A stretch of 64,000 nt of DNA from Kribbella sp. CA-293567 (lineage in GTDB: Bacteria; Actinomycetota; Actinomycetes; Propionibacteriales; Kribbellaceae), in NCBI RefSeq assembly GCF_027627575.1, contig NZ_CP114065.1:310001-374000 (forward strand), written 5' to 3'. The notes under the pieces are model-generated. The model saw only the letters and a program-made list of their open reading frames with translations. It was not told the DNA's origin and ran no database searches. How positions within the stretch are numbered: position 1 is the stretch's first letter; the number at the start of each line of letters is the position of its first letter. The translations under genes were made by a program, and so were the position numbers. Positions 37,563 to 46,233 of this stretch are shown here, piece by piece.

Positions 37563-38873
37563 CTAACTCAGCTCGGGCCCAGGCGCGTCGTAGTCCCGCC
37601 CGGCACCCGGCTTCAGCGGCCCGAAGGTCTGCCGGAGCTCGAGCTCCTCGTTGATCACCGCGGCGAGCCGGGCGACCCCCTCGGTGATGCGCTCAGGTGT
37701 CGGGTGACAGTAGGACAGCCGCATGCACTGCGAGCCGAAACCGTCGGAGAAGAAGGCAGTGCCGGGCACATAGGCAACCCGGGCGGTCACCGCTCGGGGC
37801 AGCATCGCCTTCGCGTCCAGACCGTCGGGAAGCGTCAGCCAGACGTAGAACCCGCCACCGGGTCTGGTCCACGTCGTTGCCGCCGGCATCTTGTCCGCGA
37901 GGGCGGCCAGCAACGCGTCACGGCGTTCGCGGTACATCTCCTGGAACTGCTTCACCTGACCGAGCCAGTCGTGCCGGCTCAGGTACGACGAGATGGCCAG
38001 CTGGCTGAAGACCGGTGGACACAGGGTCGCCGACTCCTGCGCCAGCACGAGTTTCTCCCGTACTGCGTGCGGTGCCACCGCCCAGCCCACCCGGAAACCG
38101 GGCGCGAACGTCTTCGAGAACGACCCGAGGTAGATGACGCCTTCGCGATCGTCGGCCCGCAGCGCCCGCTGCGGCTCCCCGTCGAACCCGAGCAACCCGT
38201 ACGGGTTGTCCTCCAGGATCAGCAGATCGGCGCGCTGGCAGATCTCCAGCACCCGGCGGCGACGCTCGTCGGACAGCGAGACACCGGCCGGGTTGTGGAA
38301 GTTCGGGATCGTGTAGAAGAACTTGATCTTCTTGCCGGCCGCGCGGACCGACGCGATCGCCTGCTCCAGCGCCTCCGGTACGACGCCGTCGTCGTCCATC
38401 GCGACGTGAACGACCTCACACTGGTACGCGCGGAAAACCCCCAGCGCTCCGACGTACGACGGGGCCTCACAGATCACCACGTCGCCGGGATCGCAGAACA
38501 CCCGGGTGACCAGATCGACCGCCTGCTGGCTACCCACGGTCACCACGACGTCGTCCGGATGGGCGTCGATCCCCTCCAGCCGCATCACGTCGCAGATCTG
38601 GTCGCGCAGGGTCGGATCGCCCTGGCCCGACCCGTACTGCATCGCGACCGCGCCGTGGTCGACCACCAGATCGCGGACCGCGCCGCCGACCACGTCGAGC
38701 GGCAGGCCGGCGATGTTGGGCATTCCGCCCGCCAGCGAGACCACCTCGGGACGGCTGGCCACCGCGAACAGGGCGCGGATCTCCGATGCGGTCATGCCCT
38801 TGGTCCGTGCCGCGTACCGATCGACGTAGTTGTCGAGACGGGTCTGCCGGACATCGGGCAGGTCAGCACTCAC
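37563..38873 (-). CDS. PLP-dependent aminotransferase, class I/II
   Basis: A 436-residue fold-type I aminotransferase resembling LysN/2-aminoadipate and MocR-free valine-pyruvate branches. It contains MQYGSGQGDPTLRDQI, FYTIPNFHNPAGVSLSDERR, LILEDNPYGLLGF with the PLP-binding Asp, and the Schiff-base lysine in SFSKTFAPGFRVGW. The substrate cannot be decided. The GTG at 38871-38873 is preferred because GGAG lies upstream; an ATG further upstream at 38904-38906 is possible. It diverges from the small membrane gene at 39087. Confidence 0.92.
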   Translation of the reverse strand: MSADLPDVRQTRLDNYVDRYAARTKGMTASEIRALFAVASRPEVVSLAGGMPNIAGLPLDVVGGAVRDLVVDHGAVAMQYGSGQGDPTLRDQICDVMRLEGIDAHPDDVVVTVGSQQAVDLVTRVFCDPGDVVICEAPSYVGALGVFRAYQCEVVHVAMDDDGVVPEALEQAIASVRAAGKKIKFFYTIPNFHNPAGVSLSDERRRRVLEICQRADLLILEDNPYGLLGFDGEPQRALRADDREGVIYLGSFSKTFAPGFRVGWAVAPHAVREKLVLAQESATLCPPVFSQLAISSYLSRHDWLGQVKQFQEMYRERRDALLAALADKMPAATTWTRPGGGFYVWLTLPDGLDAKAMLPRAVTARVAYVPGTAFFSDGFGSQCMRLSYCHPTPERITEGVARLAAVINEELELRQTFGPLKPGAGRDYDAPGPELS

Positions 38874-39086
38874 GGAGCGGCTCCAGGAACGGGCGACGAG
38901 GGGCATGCCGGGAAGGCACCAGGCTACGCCGAAGTAGCCGAGCGTGTTCGCGCGCCCGGACTGCCGATCGGAGCAACCTCTCACTACCATGCCTTATAGG
39001 GCCAGGTTCGACCATGGTGCCGACTGGTGGCTGAGATGGCCACCGGCCCTGAGCACGACCTGGTGTGCCGTGGAAGGCAGGATGGG

Positions 39087-39263
39087 ATGAGCGTGGGCAA
39101 GGCGTTCGGATTGATGCTCGGCGGACTACTCCTCGGCGTGCTCGCCGGGTTCGCGGGTGAGCTGTTCAGACGGCAGCCCGCGGCCAAGGTGCAGCAGCGC
39201 TACGTCGCCCCGGAGGCGGCCGAAACCCCTGGCGCCCGGACCCCGGCACCGGCAGCTCGGTAG
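39087..39263 (+). CDS. Small single-pass membrane protein
   Basis: 58 residues: a hydrophobic helix (about residues 6-25, GLMLGGLLLGVLAGFAGEL) followed by RRQP and an Ala/Pro-rich cytoplasmic or extracytoplasmic tail. An AGGCAGGATGGG stretch upstream of the ATG supplies a weak ribosome-binding site. No family recognised. It is followed after 16 bases by a GNAT gene. Confidence 0.5.
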   Translation: MSVGKAFGLMLGGLLLGVLAGFAGELFRRQPAAKVQQRYVAPEAAETPGARTPAPAAR

Positions 39264-39279
39264 ACCAGCGGACGCCCTG

Positions 39280-39936
39280 ATGGCCCGACGGCTGGAACCG
39301 CTCAAGCTCGACAACCTCGGCGAGCTACCGCTTCCCTGCCGTGCCTGTGTCTTCTGGGAGCTAGATCCGGTCGCCTCGCGGCAGGCGAACCGCACCGGCG
39401 ACACCCAACTGGAGAAGGAAGCCTGGCTCTCCCAGTTGCTGCTCGACTGGGGCACCGCCGGAGTCGTCCTGTACGTCGACGACGTCCCGGCCGGCTTCGT
39501 GCTCTACGCGCCCGCGTCGTACCTGCCCCGGACCCAGGCCTTCCCCACGGCACCGGTGAGCCCGGACGCCGTCGTACTGGCCACTGGACGGGTTCTCCCG
39601 CGGTACCTCGGGATGGGGCTCGGCAAGGTCCTCGTCCAGGCGGTCGCCAAGGATGTGCTCAAGCGGGGCTTCCGGGCGGTCGAGGCGTTCGGGGACTCCC
39701 GCTGGGACGGGCCGGGCTGTGTCTGGCCCACCGACTTCCTGCAGGCGGTCGGCTTCGGCGTCGTACGGGAGCATCCTCGGCATCCGCGGCTGCGGCTCGA
39801 CCTCCGCTCCACCGTCACCTGGCGGAGCGAGATGGAGGCCGCGGTCGAACGCCTGATGGGCGCCATCCGGCCCGAACCCGCCCGGCCGGTCCCGGCCGCG
39901 GTCCGCGACACCTCGACCCGCCGGACGGAGCTGTAG
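39280..39936 (+). CDS. GNAT-family N-acetyltransferase
   Basis: A 218-residue protein with an N-terminal CRACVFWELDP motif and a GNAT fold. The acetyl-CoA pyrophosphate loop is seen in RYLGMGLGKVLVQAVAKDVL (about 107-125), then GFRAVEAFGDSRW. It resembles uncharacterised actinobacterial GNAT proteins. The ATG at 39280 is chosen because the protein-like sequence begins there. DUF2784 begins immediately after its stop. Substrate unknown. Confidence 0.85.
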   Translation: MARRLEPLKLDNLGELPLPCRACVFWELDPVASRQANRTGDTQLEKEAWLSQLLLDWGTAGVVLYVDDVPAGFVLYAPASYLPRTQAFPTAPVSPDAVVLATGRVLPRYLGMGLGKVLVQAVAKDVLKRGFRAVEAFGDSRWDGPGCVWPTDFLQAVGFGVVREHPRHPRLRLDLRSTVTWRSEMEAAVERLMGAIRPEPARPVPAAVRDTSTRRTEL

Positions 39937-40317
39937 ATGATCTACCGAGCCCTCGCCGACCTGGTGATGATCGCGCACGGAGCCTTCCTGATCTTCTTCG
40001 TGATCGGCGGCTTCCTGGCCTGGAAGTGGCGGCGGGTGATCTGGGCCCACCTGTTCGTCGCGGTCTGGAACCTGACGATCGTGATCCTCGACTTCGGCTG
40101 CCCGGTGACGGCCCTGGAGAAGCACTGGCGGCGGGAAGGCGGCGAGCAGGTCTACGAGGGCGGCTTCATCCAGCACTACGTCGACGGCACCGTCTACCCC
40201 GAGGGCTACACCTGGCTCGCCGAGCGGATCGGCTTCGCGTTGCTGGTGATCTCCTACCTCGGCCTGTACTTCGTCAGCCGGCGAACCAGGGGACGGTCAG
40301 TGGAGACCCGGACGTGA
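39937..40317 (+). CDS. DUF2784 membrane protein
   Basis: 126 residues with three membrane helices and the family core MIYRALADLVMIAHGAFL, FGCPVTALEKHWR and GFIQHYVDGTVYPEG. It begins at the base after the GNAT stop and is probably translated with it. DUF2784 proteins are of unknown function. Confidence 0.92.
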   Translation: MIYRALADLVMIAHGAFLIFFVIGGFLAWKWRRVIWAHLFVAVWNLTIVILDFGCPVTALEKHWRREGGEQVYEGGFIQHYVDGTVYPEGYTWLAERIGFALLVISYLGLYFVSRRTRGRSVETRT

Positions 40318-40347
40318 TCTCACCGGTTCTTCCCCATACTTGATGAC

Positions 40348-41013
40348 GTGTCCAGCCATCGAACCGTCCTGCCGGACCCGGTCGACGTCTACCTGACCGG
40401 GCTCAGCCGCGCGCTGCGGGGTCCACGCCGCCGCAAGGCGGATCTGCTCGCGGAGGCCCGGGACAGCCTGATCGACGCCACCGAGGCTTTCGAGGCCGGC
40501 GGATTGAGCCCACGGGTGGCGGCGGAACGAGCAGTCGAGGATTTCGGCGACCTGACGGAGGTCGTGCCGGGGTACCGGTCGGAACTGGCGATCGCGCAGG
40601 GACGGCGTACTGCGGTGCTGCTGGTGCTCGTGATGCTCGCTCAACCGATCGTCTGGCTGGAAGGCACCTGGAGCTGGACGCAGCACGCCGACTCGGGCGT
40701 CGCCGTCGTCACCGTGCTCAACGACCTGGTGCAAGCGGTGGGGATGATGTCCATCGCCGGCAGTGTCCTTGCCCTGATCGCGAGCGGTGTAGGCCTGCGC
40801 TTTCCGGCCGTTCGTGAGCGCGCTACCAGAGTGATCGCGCGGTTCGCGCTGACGAGCTGTGTGGCGGTGAGCGGCATCGCCGTGTTGCTGGCGACGGCCA
40901 GCTCGGCCACCGAGGGCACAGGCGCTCAAGCGTTGCTCGTGGTCGGCGCCTTCGTCGTCGTACCGCTCCTGCTGGTCAGCCGCTCAGCTCACCTCTGCCT
41001 GCGCCTGGCTTAG
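40348..41013 (+). CDS. Permease-prefix (HAAS-like) domain membrane protein
   Basis: 221 residues. The N-terminal helical module (about 8-75) has LTGLSRALRGPRRRKADLLAEARDSLIDA and AVEDFGDLTEV, typical of the permease-prefix/HAAS domain often paired with PadR-regulated transporters. Four hydrophobic helices follow (about 92-215). The last 38 bases overlap the end of the convergent PadR gene, so each transcript is antisense to the other's 3' end. Confidence 0.85.
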   Translation: MSSHRTVLPDPVDVYLTGLSRALRGPRRRKADLLAEARDSLIDATEAFEAGGLSPRVAAERAVEDFGDLTEVVPGYRSELAIAQGRRTAVLLVLVMLAQPIVWLEGTWSWTQHADSGVAVVTVLNDLVQAVGMMSIAGSVLALIASGVGLRFPAVRERATRVIARFALTSCVAVSGIAVLLATASSATEGTGAQALLVVGAFVVVPLLLVSRSAHLCLRLA

Positions 41014-41326
41014 GGCGCAGTACGCCTTCGACGACGGCACGGAAGGCGTCCCACTCGGACTTGCTGGTGGCGAGCATCTTCTGCCCGGCTGAAGTCAGTT
41101 GGTACGTACGCCGCTTGCGGCCCCCCACGGTGCTCCACTCACTGGCCAGGTAGCCGGCCCTCTCCAGTCGCCTGAGCGCTGGGTAGAGCGTCCCCGTGGG
41201 TAGGTCCAGCGCGCCACCGCTGCGCTCCAGCAGAGCCTCCATGATCGCGTAGCCGTGCAGCGGCTCGGGCTCGACCACAGCCAGGATCATCGGGTCCAAG
41301 TGCCCCCGGAGCGCATCGGCCTTCAT
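40976..41326 (-). CDS. PadR-family transcriptional regulator
   Basis: 116 residues: an N-terminal winged helix (about 8-75) containing LHGYAIMEALLERSGGALDLPTGTLYPALRRLERAGYL as separate segments, and the wing RKRRTYQLTSAGQ, followed by a short C-terminal helix. PadR proteins repress transporter or detoxification genes and release DNA on binding a small molecule. It diverges from the MMPL gene and converges on the permease-prefix gene, and its start codon lies inside a putative operator. Confidence 0.92.
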   Translation of the reverse strand: MKADALRGHLDPMILAVVEPEPLHGYAIMEALLERSGGALDLPTGTLYPALRRLERAGYLASEWSTVGGRKRRTYQLTSAGQKMLATSKSEWDAFRAVVEGVLRPKPGAGRGELSG

Positions 41327-41386
41327 GTAGGCAGTCTACCCATGAGAGTGCTACCGTCGTGAGGCAACATGTAGAGACGCTACATG
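41324..41386. promoter_or_regulatory. Putative PadR operators between padR and the MMPL gene
   Basis: ATGT, nine bases, ACAT at 41369-41385 (part of CATGTAG...CTACATG) fits the usual PadR operator. A second dyad, GTAG, five bases, CTAC with outer CAT/ATG, covers 41324-41343 and includes the padR start codon. Repression of both divergent genes is inferred. Confidence 0.6.
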
Positions 41387-41401
41387 TAGAGAGGCGACGA
41401 G

Positions 41402-43537
41402 ATGATGCACCGGGTGGTGGGGTGGGCGATGCGGCGGGCCGGGCTGGCCGTGGCGCTGTGGGTGGTGGCGCTGATCGCCGTGACCGCAGGATCGACGCTG
41501 GTGGGCGACGCCTACCGGAACGACAACTCCTTGCCGGGCACGGATTCGCAGCGGGTGGTCGACACCTTCCGCGATCACCAGCCGCAGGGTGCGACCGAGT
41601 CGATCCAGATCGTCCTGTTCGACGACAGCGGCCTGGTGGCCGCCAAAGGCAGGATCAACGCGATGCTGACCGAGGTCGGGGAGCTGCCGCAGGTGGCGGC
41701 CGTAGCCGATCCCTTCGCCGGAAAAGGCTCTTTGTCGACTGACGGCAGGACGGCGTACGCGACGGTGCAGCTGGACGTGGCGGCGCCGGACATGCCCGCC
41801 GAGGATGTCCGGACGATCATCGACAAGGCCCAGGGGATCGCGAAGGACGGGCTTCAGGTGGAGCTCGGTGGCGACCTGGTCCGCAGTGCGCAGGAGAGTG
41901 ACGGCGGCGCTTCGGAAGGCGCTGGAATGCTTGCTGCGTTGGTGATCCTGGTCTTCCTCTTCGGATCACTGCTGGCTGCCAGCCTGCCGCTGCTCACTGC
42001 GGTGTTCGCGGTCGGTGGCACTCTTGGCCTGCTGGTGCTGGCCTCGCACCTGTTCACGATCCCCGACTACACGGCGCCGGTGATGATGCTGGTCGGGCTC
42101 GGAGTCGGCATCGACTATGCGCTGTTGATCTTCTCCCGGTACCGCAGCGAACTGCTCGAAGGAGCGGATCGCCACCAGGCGGCCCGAATCGCGCTCGACA
42201 CCGCTGGACGGTCCGTCCTCTTCGCAGGCTGCACGGTCGTGATCGCGCTGCTCGGCCTGCTGGCGTTGGGACTTGGCTCCCTGCAAGGCCTCGCGCTCGG
42301 GGTGACGGTCACCGTCCTGATGACGATGCTCGCCGCGGTGAGTCTGCTGCCGGCGTTGCTCACCTTGTTCGGCGGGCGGATCGAGCGCAGCGTCCGCAAG
42401 CACGCGGCCAAGGCGCGTCGTCGCCCGGGCGACGGCTGGCGCAAGCTCGCGACGATGGTCCAGCGTCGTCCCTGGGCACCACTCGTGCTCGGAACCCTTG
42501 CCCTGGTTACGCTTTGCCTCCCAGCGCTGGACCTGCGGCTCGGCTTCGCCGATGCCGGCACGGACGACCCGGCCAAGACCAGCCGCAAGGCCTACGATCT
42601 GCTGGCGAGCGGCTTCGGGCCGGGCTTCAACGGTCCGCTGATCGTCGTCTCGGAGGGATCGCCGCAGGCAGCACAGGCGCTGAACGCCAAGCTGGCAACG
42701 GATCCCGGCATCGCGGCGGTGACACCTCCGCAACTGCTCGCCGACGGCAAGGTCGCGACCGTTCTGGTCTTCCCCAAGTCGGCGCCGCAGGACGCGGCGA
42801 CGAGTGAGCTGGTGGAACGCTTGCGGAACGAGACGCTGCCGCAGTTGGCCGAGCAGACGAAGGCGACGTACCTGGTGGGTGGATCGACCGCTGCGGCCGA
42901 CGACTTCGCCAGTGCGGTGAGCAAGCGGCTGCCGATCTTCGTCCTCGTCGTGGTCGGGCTCTCGGCCCTGCTGCTGATGGCGGTCTTCCGGTCGGTGCTG
43001 ATCCCGCTCAAGGCCGCACTGCTCAACCTGCTCAGTATCGGCGCGTCCCTCGGCATCATCACGCTGGTCTTCCAGCAGGGCTGGTTCGGCGTACAGGAAG
43101 GCCCGATCGAGGCGTTCGTGCCGGTGATGATCTTCGCGATCGTCTTCGGCCTGTCGATGGACTACGAGGTGTTCCTGATCTCCCGGATCCACGAGGAGTG
43201 GCGGCGGACCGGTGACGCGCTCGGGGCCGTCCGTGAAGGGCTGGCCAACACCGGCAGCGTCATCACCGCCGCGGCCGCGATCATGATCGTCGTCTTCGGC
43301 GCCTTCCTGCTCAGTCCGGACCGGATGCTGAAGCAGTTCGGCCTCGGCCTGGCTGTCGCCGTACTGCTCGATGCACTGCTGATCCGCTGCGTGATCGTCC
43401 CGGCCGTACTGCGCCTGCTGGGCACCCGGGCCTGGTGGCTACCGGGTTGGCTCGACCGCGTGCTCCCGGCCGTCGCCCTCGAGCGAGAGGACGCGGCGGA
43501 CGACGTACCGGGGGAGTTGGCGGAGGTCAGACGGTGA
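41402..43537 (+). CDS. MMPL-family RND-like transporter
   Basis: A 711-residue inner-membrane exporter with about eleven helices and two extracytoplasmic porter loops. Signature segments are LGVGIDYALLIFSRYRSELLEG (first half) and FGLSMDYEVFLISRIHEEW (second half); the Asp-Tyr pairs carry the proton-relay role in the family. It is probably a drug, lipid or siderophore exporter. GAGAGGCGACGAG supplies the ribosome-binding site. Its end overlaps the cwlM stop by 11 bases. Control by the adjacent PadR is likely. Confidence 0.93.
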   Translation: MMHRVVGWAMRRAGLAVALWVVALIAVTAGSTLVGDAYRNDNSLPGTDSQRVVDTFRDHQPQGATESIQIVLFDDSGLVAAKGRINAMLTEVGELPQVAAVADPFAGKGSLSTDGRTAYATVQLDVAAPDMPAEDVRTIIDKAQGIAKDGLQVELGGDLVRSAQESDGGASEGAGMLAALVILVFLFGSLLAASLPLLTAVFAVGGTLGLLVLASHLFTIPDYTAPVMMLVGLGVGIDYALLIFSRYRSELLEGADRHQAARIALDTAGRSVLFAGCTVVIALLGLLALGLGSLQGLALGVTVTVLMTMLAAVSLLPALLTLFGGRIERSVRKHAAKARRRPGDGWRKLATMVQRRPWAPLVLGTLALVTLCLPALDLRLGFADAGTDDPAKTSRKAYDLLASGFGPGFNGPLIVVSEGSPQAAQALNAKLATDPGIAAVTPPQLLADGKVATVLVFPKSAPQDAATSELVERLRNETLPQLAEQTKATYLVGGSTAAADDFASAVSKRLPIFVLVVVGLSALLLMAVFRSVLIPLKAALLNLLSIGASLGIITLVFQQGWFGVQEGPIEAFVPVMIFAIVFGLSMDYEVFLISRIHEEWRRTGDALGAVREGLANTGSVITAAAAIMIVVFGAFLLSPDRMLKQFGLGLAVAVLLDALLIRCVIVPAVLRLLGTRAWWLPGWLDRVLPAVALEREDAADDVPGELAEVRR

Positions 43538-44654
43538 GCTGGCCGAAGCGCAGCATGCCGGTGGCGGCGTCCTGCTCCGGCGGCAGGTACACGCGCTGGA
43601 TCGCGACCACGATGGCCTCGGCGATCACGTCGCGGAAGGCCGGATCGGCCAGCCGGGACGAGTCGTGCGGGTTCGTCACGTAGCCGATCTCCAGCCGGAC
43701 CGCGGGCATCTTGGTCCGGCGCAGCAGATCCCAGGTCTTCTGGTGGGTGCGGCAGTTCAGCAGGTCGGTGCGCGCGACGATCTCGCGCTGCACCAGGCCG
43801 GCGAACTGCTCACCCACGCTGGAGGAGGCGCCGTGCAGGTCGGAGCCGTAGTAGTACGTCGCGATGCCCTGCGCCTCGGGGTTCATCGACCCGTCGGTGT
43901 GCAGCGAGACGCAGAGGTTCGCGTCGGTGTCGTTGGCGAAGGCGGCCCGAGCCAGCTCGTCCGGCCCCTGGTCGCGACCCCGCGAAAGATAAGCCCGTAC
44001 GCCGGTCGCGCCCAGCCGGCCCTCGATCCGGGAAGCCAGGTCGTAGGCGACGTCGGACTCGCGCAGGCCGAAACCCTGCCAGCCGTGGTCGAAGCCGCCG
44101 TGACCCGGGTCGATCACCACTGTCTTGCCCGACAACCGCGGTCCGGCGGCGCGAACCGCCTCGGACGCACGCAGCGCGTCGGGCCGGCCACCGGTCGCCA
44201 TCGGACGGATCCGGTGCAGGGCCTTGAAGGTCGAAGGGCCACAGGTGCCGTCGGCCGGCAGGCCCATGTTGCGCTGGAACTCGGTCACCGCGCGCTGGGT
44301 GTCCGGCCCGAAGATGCCGTCCACCCGCGCGACCGCGAAGCCCAGCTCCTGCAGCTTCGCCTGCAGCGCCTGGACGTCGTCACCGGTCAGCGGGTGCGAG
44401 ACGACGAACGTCAGCAGCCGGTCACCCAGCCGCCAGCGCGCGTCGTCGATCGCCCGGTAGGTCTGCGGACCGACGATGCCGTCGATCATCAGCCCTCGTT
44501 GCTGCTGGAACCCCCGCACGGCACGAGCGGTCGCTTCGTCGTAGACGAAGTGATCGCCCAGTTCCAGCAGGCCGAGCCGCTGGAGCTTCCCGATGATCTC
44601 GGCCACGGCTTCGCCGCTGTCGCCGATCCGGTAGATGCCCTGGGAGGCTGCCAT
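43527..44654 (-). CDS. cwlM: CwlM-like N-acetylmuramoyl-L-alanine amidase-family protein
   Basis: 375 residues: two peptidoglycan-binding domains (about 10-70 and 90-145) and an amidase_3 domain (about 175-355). The zinc and catalytic positions His185 (DPGHGG), Glu199 (LRESD), His252 (SLHTDG) and Glu322 (LEIGY) are all present. In mycobacteria CwlM is a phosphorylated regulator of MurA and lipid II export rather than a hydrolase; whether this protein is catalytic is open. AAGGAG lies five bases before ATG 44652-44654, so an upstream TTG is rejected. Preceded by trxA on the same strand. Confidence 0.92.
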   Translation of the reverse strand: MAASQGIYRIGDSGEAVAEIIGKLQRLGLLELGDHFVYDEATARAVRGFQQQRGLMIDGIVGPQTYRAIDDARWRLGDRLLTFVVSHPLTGDDVQALQAKLQELGFAVARVDGIFGPDTQRAVTEFQRNMGLPADGTCGPSTFKALHRIRPMATGGRPDALRASEAVRAAGPRLSGKTVVIDPGHGGFDHGWQGFGLRESDVAYDLASRIEGRLGATGVRAYLSRGRDQGPDELARAAFANDTDANLCVSLHTDGSMNPEAQGIATYYYGSDLHGASSSVGEQFAGLVQREIVARTDLLNCRTHQKTWDLLRRTKMPAVRLEIGYVTNPHDSSRLADPAFRDVIAEAIVVAIQRVYLPPEQDAATGMLRFGQLTV

Positions 44655-44682
44655 CAATGCTCCTTGCTGCCGTGCGGCGGAA

Positions 44683-44704
44683 GGCGGTCCCTCGCGGGAC
44701 CGCC
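44683..44704 (-). promoter_or_regulatory. GC-rich hairpin between trxA and cwlM
   Basis: GGCGGTCCC and GGGACCGCC form a perfect nine-bp stem around TCGC, with no U-tract. It could attenuate read-through or be an RNA-processing or stability element. Confidence 0.5.
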
Positions 44705-44733
44705 GGTAAAGCGTGTCTCGGCCGGTACCGAGC

Positions 44734-45063
44734 CTACTGAGTGAAGGCGGCCAGTTCCTTCAGCAGCGCAGCCTTGGGCTTCGCGCCGACGATGGACTTG
44801 GCGAGTTCGCCGTTCACGTAGACGTTGATGGTAGGGATAGAGATCACCCGGTAGTTGCTCGGGGTGACCGGGTTCTCGTCGACGTTCATCTTCAGGAACG
44901 TCAGCTTGTCGCCGTGGTCACCGGCCAGCTCCTCCAGGATCGGCGAGACCTGGCGGCACGGGCCGCACCACTCGGCCCAGAAGTCGACCAGTACGGGCTT
45001 GTCGCTCTTCAGCACGGTCTGCTCGAACTCGGCGTCCGTCACTGCGTTCATCTTGTCGCCCAT
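44734..45063 (-). CDS. trxA: Thioredoxin
   Basis: 109 residues with the active site WCGPC (Cys33 and Cys36) in VDFWAEWCGPCRQVSPI and the conserved cis-Pro in ISIPTINVY. It reduces cytosolic disulfides, receiving electrons from TrxB. The ATG start follows trxB by 62 bases on the same strand, and a SigR-type promoter lies ahead of trxB. Confidence 0.97.
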   Translation of the reverse strand: MGDKMNAVTDAEFEQTVLKSDKPVLVDFWAEWCGPCRQVSPILEELAGDHGDKLTFLKMNVDENPVTPSNYRVISIPTINVYVNGELAKSIVGAKPKAALLKELAAFTQ

Positions 45064-45125
45064 GAGTATCTCCTTCTGAGTGCTGCTCGAGGTGGTGCCG
45101 GAAGTGGCGCGGGGGTGGTTCGGAG

Positions 45126-46112
45126 TCAGACGCCGACGGGCGTGGTGGCCTCGGCTGCCGCCGCGGTCGCCTCGAACTCCAGGGTGGCCAGGAAGCGCTC
45201 GGCGTCCAGGGCCGCGGCACAGCCGGTGCCGGCCGCGGTGATGGCCTGGCGGTAGGTGTGGTCGACCAGGTCGCCGGCGGCGAACACGCCGGGCAGGTTG
45301 GTCCGGGTGCTGTCGGGCTGGACCAGCACGTAGCCGTCCTCGTCGAGGTGCACCTGGCCCTTGACCAGCTCCGAGCGCGGGTCGTGACCGATCGCGATGA
45401 ACAGGCCGGTGACCGCGATCTCGCGGGTCTCACCGGTGACGGTGTCACGCAGCACGATGCCGGACAGCTTCTCGTCGCCCAAGATCGCGGCCACCTCGGA
45501 GTTCCAGGCGAACTCGATCTTCTCGTTGGCGAAGGCGCGCTCGGCCATGATCTTGGAGGCGCGCAGCTCGCCGCGGCGGTGCACGAGGGTGACCTTGTCG
45601 GCGAACCGGGTCAGGAAGGTCGCCTCCTCGATCGCGGTGTCGCCACCGCCGATCACGGCGATCTCGTGCTGGCGGAAGAAGAAGCCGTCACAGGTCGCAC
45701 ACCAGGAGACGCCGTGACCGGACAGCCGGTCCTCGTGCTCCAGGCCGAGCTTGCGGTACCCCGAGCCCATCGCCAGGACGACGCTCTTGGCGCGGTGCAC
45801 GGTGCCGCCGGAGTCGGTGACCGACTTGATCTCACCGGTCAGGTCGACGGCGGTGATGTCGTCGGCGATCAGCTCGGCGCCGAAGCGCTCCGCCTGGGTG
45901 CGCATCTCGTCCATCAGCGCCGGGCCCATGATGCCCGCGGAGAAGCCCGGGTAGTTCTCCACCTCGGTGGTGGTCATCAACGCGCCACCGGCGGTGACGG
46001 AGCCTTCGAAGACGAGCGGCGCCAGCTGGGCGCGGGCGGCGTAGACGGCGGCGGTGTAACCGGCCGGGCCGGAACCGATGATGATGACGTTGCGGACTTC
46101 TGCCTCGCTCAT
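45126..46112 (-). CDS. trxB: Thioredoxin-disulfide reductase
   Basis: A 328-residue flavoenzyme that transfers electrons from NADPH to thioredoxin. It has the FAD-binding [10 protein letters not shown] (about residues 13-22), the redox-active CATC (Cys138 and Cys141) in [10 protein letters not shown], the NADPH-binding [15 protein letters not shown], and [10 protein letters not shown] near the end. It is followed by trxA. A SigR-type promoter (GGGAAT, 18 bases, GTT) lies about 50 bases upstream, suggesting induction by disulfide stress. Confidence 0.98.
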   Translation of the reverse strand: MSEAEVRNVIIIGSGPAGYTAAVYAARAQLAPLVFEGSVTAGGALMTTTEVENYPGFSAGIMGPALMDEMRTQAERFGAELIADDITAVDLTGEIKSVTDSGGTVHRAKSVVLAMGSGYRKLGLEHEDRLSGHGVSWCATCDGFFFRQHEIAVIGGGDTAIEEATFLTRFADKVTLVHRRGELRASKIMAERAFANEKIEFAWNSEVAAILGDEKLSGIVLRDTVTGETREIAVTGLFIAIGHDPRSELVKGQVHLDEDGYVLVQPDSTRTNLPGVFAAGDLVDHTYRQAITAAGTGCAAALDAERFLATLEFEATAAAAEATTPVGV

Positions 46113-46157
46113 TCAGGCGTTCCTCGGGGTCGTCGAGACGGATGGTACGTCGTACTC

Positions 46158-46184
46158 AACGGAACTCGGAGCCCGACCATTCCC
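46158..46184 (-). promoter_or_regulatory. SigR/SigH-type promoter upstream of trxB
   Basis: Read on the minus strand, GGGAAT (46184-46179) is followed after exactly 18 bases by GTT (46160-46158). This matches the consensus of Streptomyces SigR and mycobacterial SigH promoters, which drive trxBA under thiol oxidation. The sigma factor itself is not in this window. Confidence 0.8.
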
Positions 46185-46233
46185 ACGGTACCCATCGGGT
46201 GGATCAGGCACCCAATCGCCTCACCGAACGGGA

